64,000 nt of DNA from Siphonodentalium dalli (Eukaryota; Mollusca; Scaphopoda; Gadilida; Siphonodentaliidae), in NCBI GenBank assembly GCA_032622095.1, contig CP136069.1, positions 107,724,278 through 107,788,277 on the forward strand. Reading direction: 5' to 3'. Below are positions 61,105 to 64,000 of this stretch, piece by piece (within the stretch, counting starts at the first letter, position 1; every line of letters begins with the position of its first letter). A program made the translations under genes and the position numbers. Under the pieces are notes generated by a model that saw only the letters and a program-made list of their open reading frames with translations, was not told the DNA's origin and ran no database searches.

Positions 61105-62011
61105 CAATCACAGCCCTCCAGACAGCAAGGAATGAATTCGGCGGTGTAGCTGCTGCCGCAGATAGTGTAGAGCTGCAGGACCTGGAGCAAACTGCAAAAG
61201 AGGCATCGGATGTGGTAGGGCGAATGGAGATCAACTTCACCGATGCCGAGATTGAAGAGATCCTCGGAACTATGCATGACCCCCCCCCCCACTAAACCTC
61301 CGCGAGATCAGGGGGCTGGACAAGGCAATGCAGACCATTCGAGGCGAGTTGACCAACAACCTGGCCAAACTCTCCGCATAGGATGAGCACAACGCAGTGG
61401 AGAAGCGGAAACTGATTGAGGCAGACAGTGGGGCTGTCGATGAGAATACCAGACGCCGCATGGCATAGTGATTACGCAACCTAGAGCATGAACGGGCCTC
61501 CCGTCTGGAGCCCACCGCAGCGACCAGGGAGGCTCTCCGATCTCAAATCAACCGCATCAAAGAGACGATTGACCAGGTTCTCAACGAAGACAAGACACTG
61601 GCTTTGCGCATTCGCACACTCTTCCGGCAACAGCGGGTTACAATTGCTTCTATACTCACAGTGATTGAGATGGCAATCTCGACCCTGGTGCTTGCGCTGA
61701 CTGGTGGGGGTGGGGGTGCACCGCCATCCCGACCCTGCCTCTGACAGATAAGGGTGGCCTCAAAGAGTGGGTGAAAAGAAAAGAAAATTCTCGGGCATGT
61801 CCTACCCAAACTGGCTGGGAAGGCCGCAGCTGCGCTACCTGGAATTATAGGCTCCATTGTCTCGAGGCTGTTCGGGTTGCTCTCAAAAACAGCTGGGTGG
61901 TTGGCTGAAAACGTGTGGGCTCTGGCCCTCGCCGTCAGAGGGCTGCTCCTGGTCGCTGCGCGGGAATGGCCATCACCAAGACACGTTACTTCGTCACAAG
62001 CCAAAGAGTGA
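61105..62011 (+). pseudogene. virus-like block: coiled-coil protein with C-terminal membrane segments (decayed)
   Basis: On the plus strand: ARNEFGGVAAAADSVELQDL and EINFTDAEIEEIL, then (frameshift in a C-run at 61281-61290) NLREIRGLDKAMQTIRGELT, HNAVEKRKLIEADSG, RNLEHERASRLE and INRIKETIDQVLNEDKTLAL, a long heptad-rich region. Next comes a hydrophobic, Gly-rich stretch VTIASILTVIEMAISTLVLA, a Pro-rich break, and LAGKAAAALPGIIGSIVS plus AGWLAENVWALALAV. Stops lie at 61379, 61466 and 61469, and a frameshift near 61745. It overlaps tail to tail with the minus-strand gene (stops at 62009-62011 and 61986-61988). A membrane-active or fusion-type virion protein is possible; unproven. Confidence 0.55.
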
Positions 62012-63035
62012 TTAACCCTATGGCAACCCCTCCTACAATGATAGCAACTTTTTCGTCCTCATGTTGGCGAGTCATCCGTTGCTTTTGTTCCGTAGGAACA
62101 CACAGCTGGCATGAAGCGAGCGACTGGCAGCGTTGGTTTTCCTGGGTGTGTTAGCGGCTTAATCAATCCTGTTTCACCTGTATCAGTCAGCAGTGGGGTG
62201 GGTGCTCTGTTAAGGTCTGTATTTACACCCAGAGTTTGGTCTTGTGTAGCAATAACGATTTCGTTGTTGTACCCTACCACTTTGCCTATGCGGAGCAGGA
62301 TATTGCCCGGAGCCATGTAAAGCCCAGTTCCAAAGACAAAGTTGACCTCAGAGCTGGCGTACTGTAGGACATCCTGATATCGCTTGATCGCCAAGGGGAG
62401 ATCCATGGGGGATGAAATTGCATCTTCCACTCTAGCTGAGAACTGCTTCTGAGCGTTAAAGGCTGTCACTGTCCCAAGAATTTGTATTCTTGTCTGAGCT
62501 TGCACCCCTAGGATTGCCCACACGTAGTTCCTGATACTATCGTTCAGCCTTTGAACCCCCGGCTGCGTGAACCCTTGTGACTTGTCCAGGATGAAGGTGC
62601 TCCAAGCATTATCTGCACCATCCGAGTCCTGTTTGATGAAGTCCACGTGGATGACCTCTCTTTTGTGAATGACATTCCACTGGGATAGTATGTCCCATTC
62701 GATGAGACAGGATGAGGTCCCTTATTCATTGGGGCTAGGTTTGCAGGATCTGGGTCTCTGAGGGTGTAGATGCCGTAGACAACCGCAGTGACTGGGTAGG
62801 CGTTCTGGTAAAACACCTGATCGATTCCGCTCAATACACCAGACTTCGTGTCTCGAGTGATTTCAACAATACCTTGGCCCTTCTTCTCCTCTGTTCTGAC
62901 CGGGTCGAACTTATCCTCGACGACCCAATTACCGTGGTTACGCTCATGCAAGTATTTTATTTTTAGGAAGAACTCGCCCTCTGATACGGTCACGAGGAGC
63001 TGTGCTGCCCTCTCATTCGTTCGTCGTGCAGGCAT
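61986..63035 (-). pseudogene. virus-like block: structural-type protein with C-terminal membrane anchor (decayed)
   Basis: Starts MPARRTNERAAQLLVTVSEG at 63035 and goes on FFLKIKYLHERNHGNWVV, YQNAYPVTAVVYGIYTLRDP. After a frameshift near 62640-62690 come DNAWSTFILDKSQGFTQPG, NYVWAILGVQAQTRIQILG, LQYASSEVNFVFGTGLYMAP and LRIGKVVGYNNEIVIATQDQ. A Pro/Thr-rich linker follows and, after another shift near 62060, a hydrophobic end VAIIVGGVAIGLITLWLVTK with its stop at 61986. Apart from two shifts it is open for about 340 codons, so it decayed recently. The composition (beta-rich body, proline linker, C-terminal anchor) suggests a surface or virion protein. I recall near relatives in corals annotated as uncharacterised. 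No enzyme motif is seen. Confidence 0.6.
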
Positions 63036-63046
63036 TTAGGGCTATC

Positions 63047-63468
63047 TGACCCCCCGTGGGCAGCACTGACGTCGTTGATGTCAACTCTCTCTACTCTCCA
63101 TGTGGAGTAGACTGCAGCTGCGTTGTCAACTTCAATCTCGTTTTTGGCATCGTTCATCATGCCAACCCACGGTTTGGGAGCCTCACTGGGTGTGGGACCT
63201 GGATATCGAGGTCAAATTGTCCCCTCTCCCTCAGTTTTCTGAGAACCACAGGGCCTTCTTGCACGATGCTCCGCACGACATCCCATCAGCGCTTCCTTAC
63301 GCCACCGTTCTCTTCTCCTGGTTGGTCTCTTCTCGATCGCTTTCGCTGCCGTGAGACAGCTGTAAAGCCAACAATGGCAACAACAAAAAAATTGACTCTA
63401 AATCCGCCTGACTGGTATAGTCTGCTGGTCCAAAGCCTAGATAAAGGATGATGGGAGTTAGTGTTCAT
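63047..63468 (-). pseudogene. virus-like block: small protein with N-terminal membrane segment (decayed)
   Basis: The minus-strand ORF from 63468 has a hydrophobic segment VNFFVVAIVGFTAV followed by the basic SRQRKRSRRD, then a stop at 63286-63288. The same frame continues VVRSIVQEGPVVLRKLRERG and QFDLDIQVPHPVRLPNRGLA. After a small indel near 63155 it continues NDAKNEIEVDNAAAVYSTW and RVERVDINDVSAA. It ends just upstream of, or overlaps, the start of the next gene at 63035, an operon-like packing unusual for a host intron. The function is unknown. Confidence 0.5.
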
Positions 63469-63625
63469 GAGATACAGTGTCTAATTGGATTTTACCACCC
63501 GTCCCCTTACTGCTTGGTAATTATTCTATATACCAAGCAGAAATAACCAAGCAGTAATGTCAGTCGGCTTAGTTTTAGTGGTTTATAGGTCGAAAATACA
63601 TATAAAACCGAAAAAAAACAAATAT
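63469..63625. other. spacer with inverted word TTACTGCTTGGT / ACCAAGCAGTAA
   Basis: TTACTGCTTGGTAATTATTC near 63507 and ACCAAGCAGTAA near 63547-63559 are complementary, with a third AACCAAGCAG between. This could be an edge of the virus-derived insert or a small hairpin. Confidence 0.3.
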
Positions 63626-64000
63626 TAATGAAAGTGTCAATGGCACTGTAGCTCAACTTGGAAAGGGAATAATTTCATGTGTTAAAGTCAATGGAGTGAT
63701 TAGGAATGTGGAAAGTTGAAAGGCCTAGTTATGCGAAGAGTAAAATCTAAGATGGTACTAGCAGCCATGTTTTTTTGCCGAATGACCCCAAAAAGACATT
63801 TACATGTCATTATTAACATCCAGTACAAATTTCATGATGATCTGACAAAAGATACGACCTGTAGCCTGTGTCAAAGGATTAAGTCATACAAAGAGTAAAA
63901 TCCAAGATGGCTGCTGGTGGCCATGTTTTTTAGCCAAACAACCCCAAAATGACTCGTTCCCATCTACATGTCAATATTAACATCCATGACAAATTTCATG
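63626..64000. repeat. AAGATGGCTGCTGG-type repeat
   Basis: Starts ATGAAAGTGTCAATGGCACT, as does 38156. Units carry TCTAAGATGGTACTAGCAGC (63746) and TCCAAGATGGCTGCTGGTGG (63901), and continue to the window edge. Confidence 0.7.

Overview
This window looks like intron DNA from a marine bivalve mollusc. The main reasons are the many pearl-type (Helentron-like) repeats with (GACG)n tails and the shared end GTGAGCTAA, a mollusc-style tRNA-derived SINE, a DIRS retrotransposon, and AT-rich intron sequence between short exons with GT/AG borders. Families were assigned by reading and recall; no database search was run.

The only host gene I can support is on the minus strand: three consecutive exons (56208-56034, 55712-55545, 38150-37997) that join in frame and match the region of the HECT E3 ubiquitin ligase UBR5 (EDD/HYD) between the UBR box and the MLLE/HECT end. 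Everything else appears to lie in its introns. The intron between the last two exons is 17.4 kb, and the one after the last exon runs off the left edge (over 37.9 kb).

Left part (1-28.7 kb): a single decayed DIRS element (minus strand, gag at 28.7 kb to tyrosine recombinase at 7.7 kb) has been split by three insertions. Two are large non-autonomous DNA transposons with identical 27-bp inverted termini and TTA target duplications (8708-13980 and 18024-28021, in opposite orientation); the third is a pearl-like copy (14126-16008). The 10-kb transposon carries further insertions of its own: a pearl-like element, a piggyBac-type MITE, a hAT element and a CCGGGACAACTCGG repeat. Several of these have an empty site elsewhere in the window, so insertions can be ordered in time.

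Middle (28.7-54.5 kb): two long foldback elements (28.7-35.6 and 50.06-54.49 kb) have kilobase-scale inverted arms made of diverged tandem units carrying ATGGCGGC-like motifs. Between them, an unidentified inverted-repeat element (38.83-48.19 kb) contains a 5.7-kb composite pearl copy. That copy starts at the family 5' end, reads 1.5 kb past the normal 3' end into sequence from the 10-kb transposon, and then switches back to the family interior.

Right part (58.7-63.5 kb): inside a UBR5 intron lies a GC-richer block of decayed, tightly packed, convergent ORFs with a virus-like look: a putative capsid-like C-terminus, a coiled-coil/membrane protein, a structural-type protein with a C-terminal membrane anchor, and two small membrane or basic proteins. 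This block is the best candidate for an undescribed system. It resembles proteins I recall as uncharacterised in other marine invertebrates, and it may be a Polinton/adintovirus-like or other virus-derived element. It has several frameshifts and stops, and a chimeric junction near 61.1 kb. A 1.1-kb hAT-like element sits between two of its genes.
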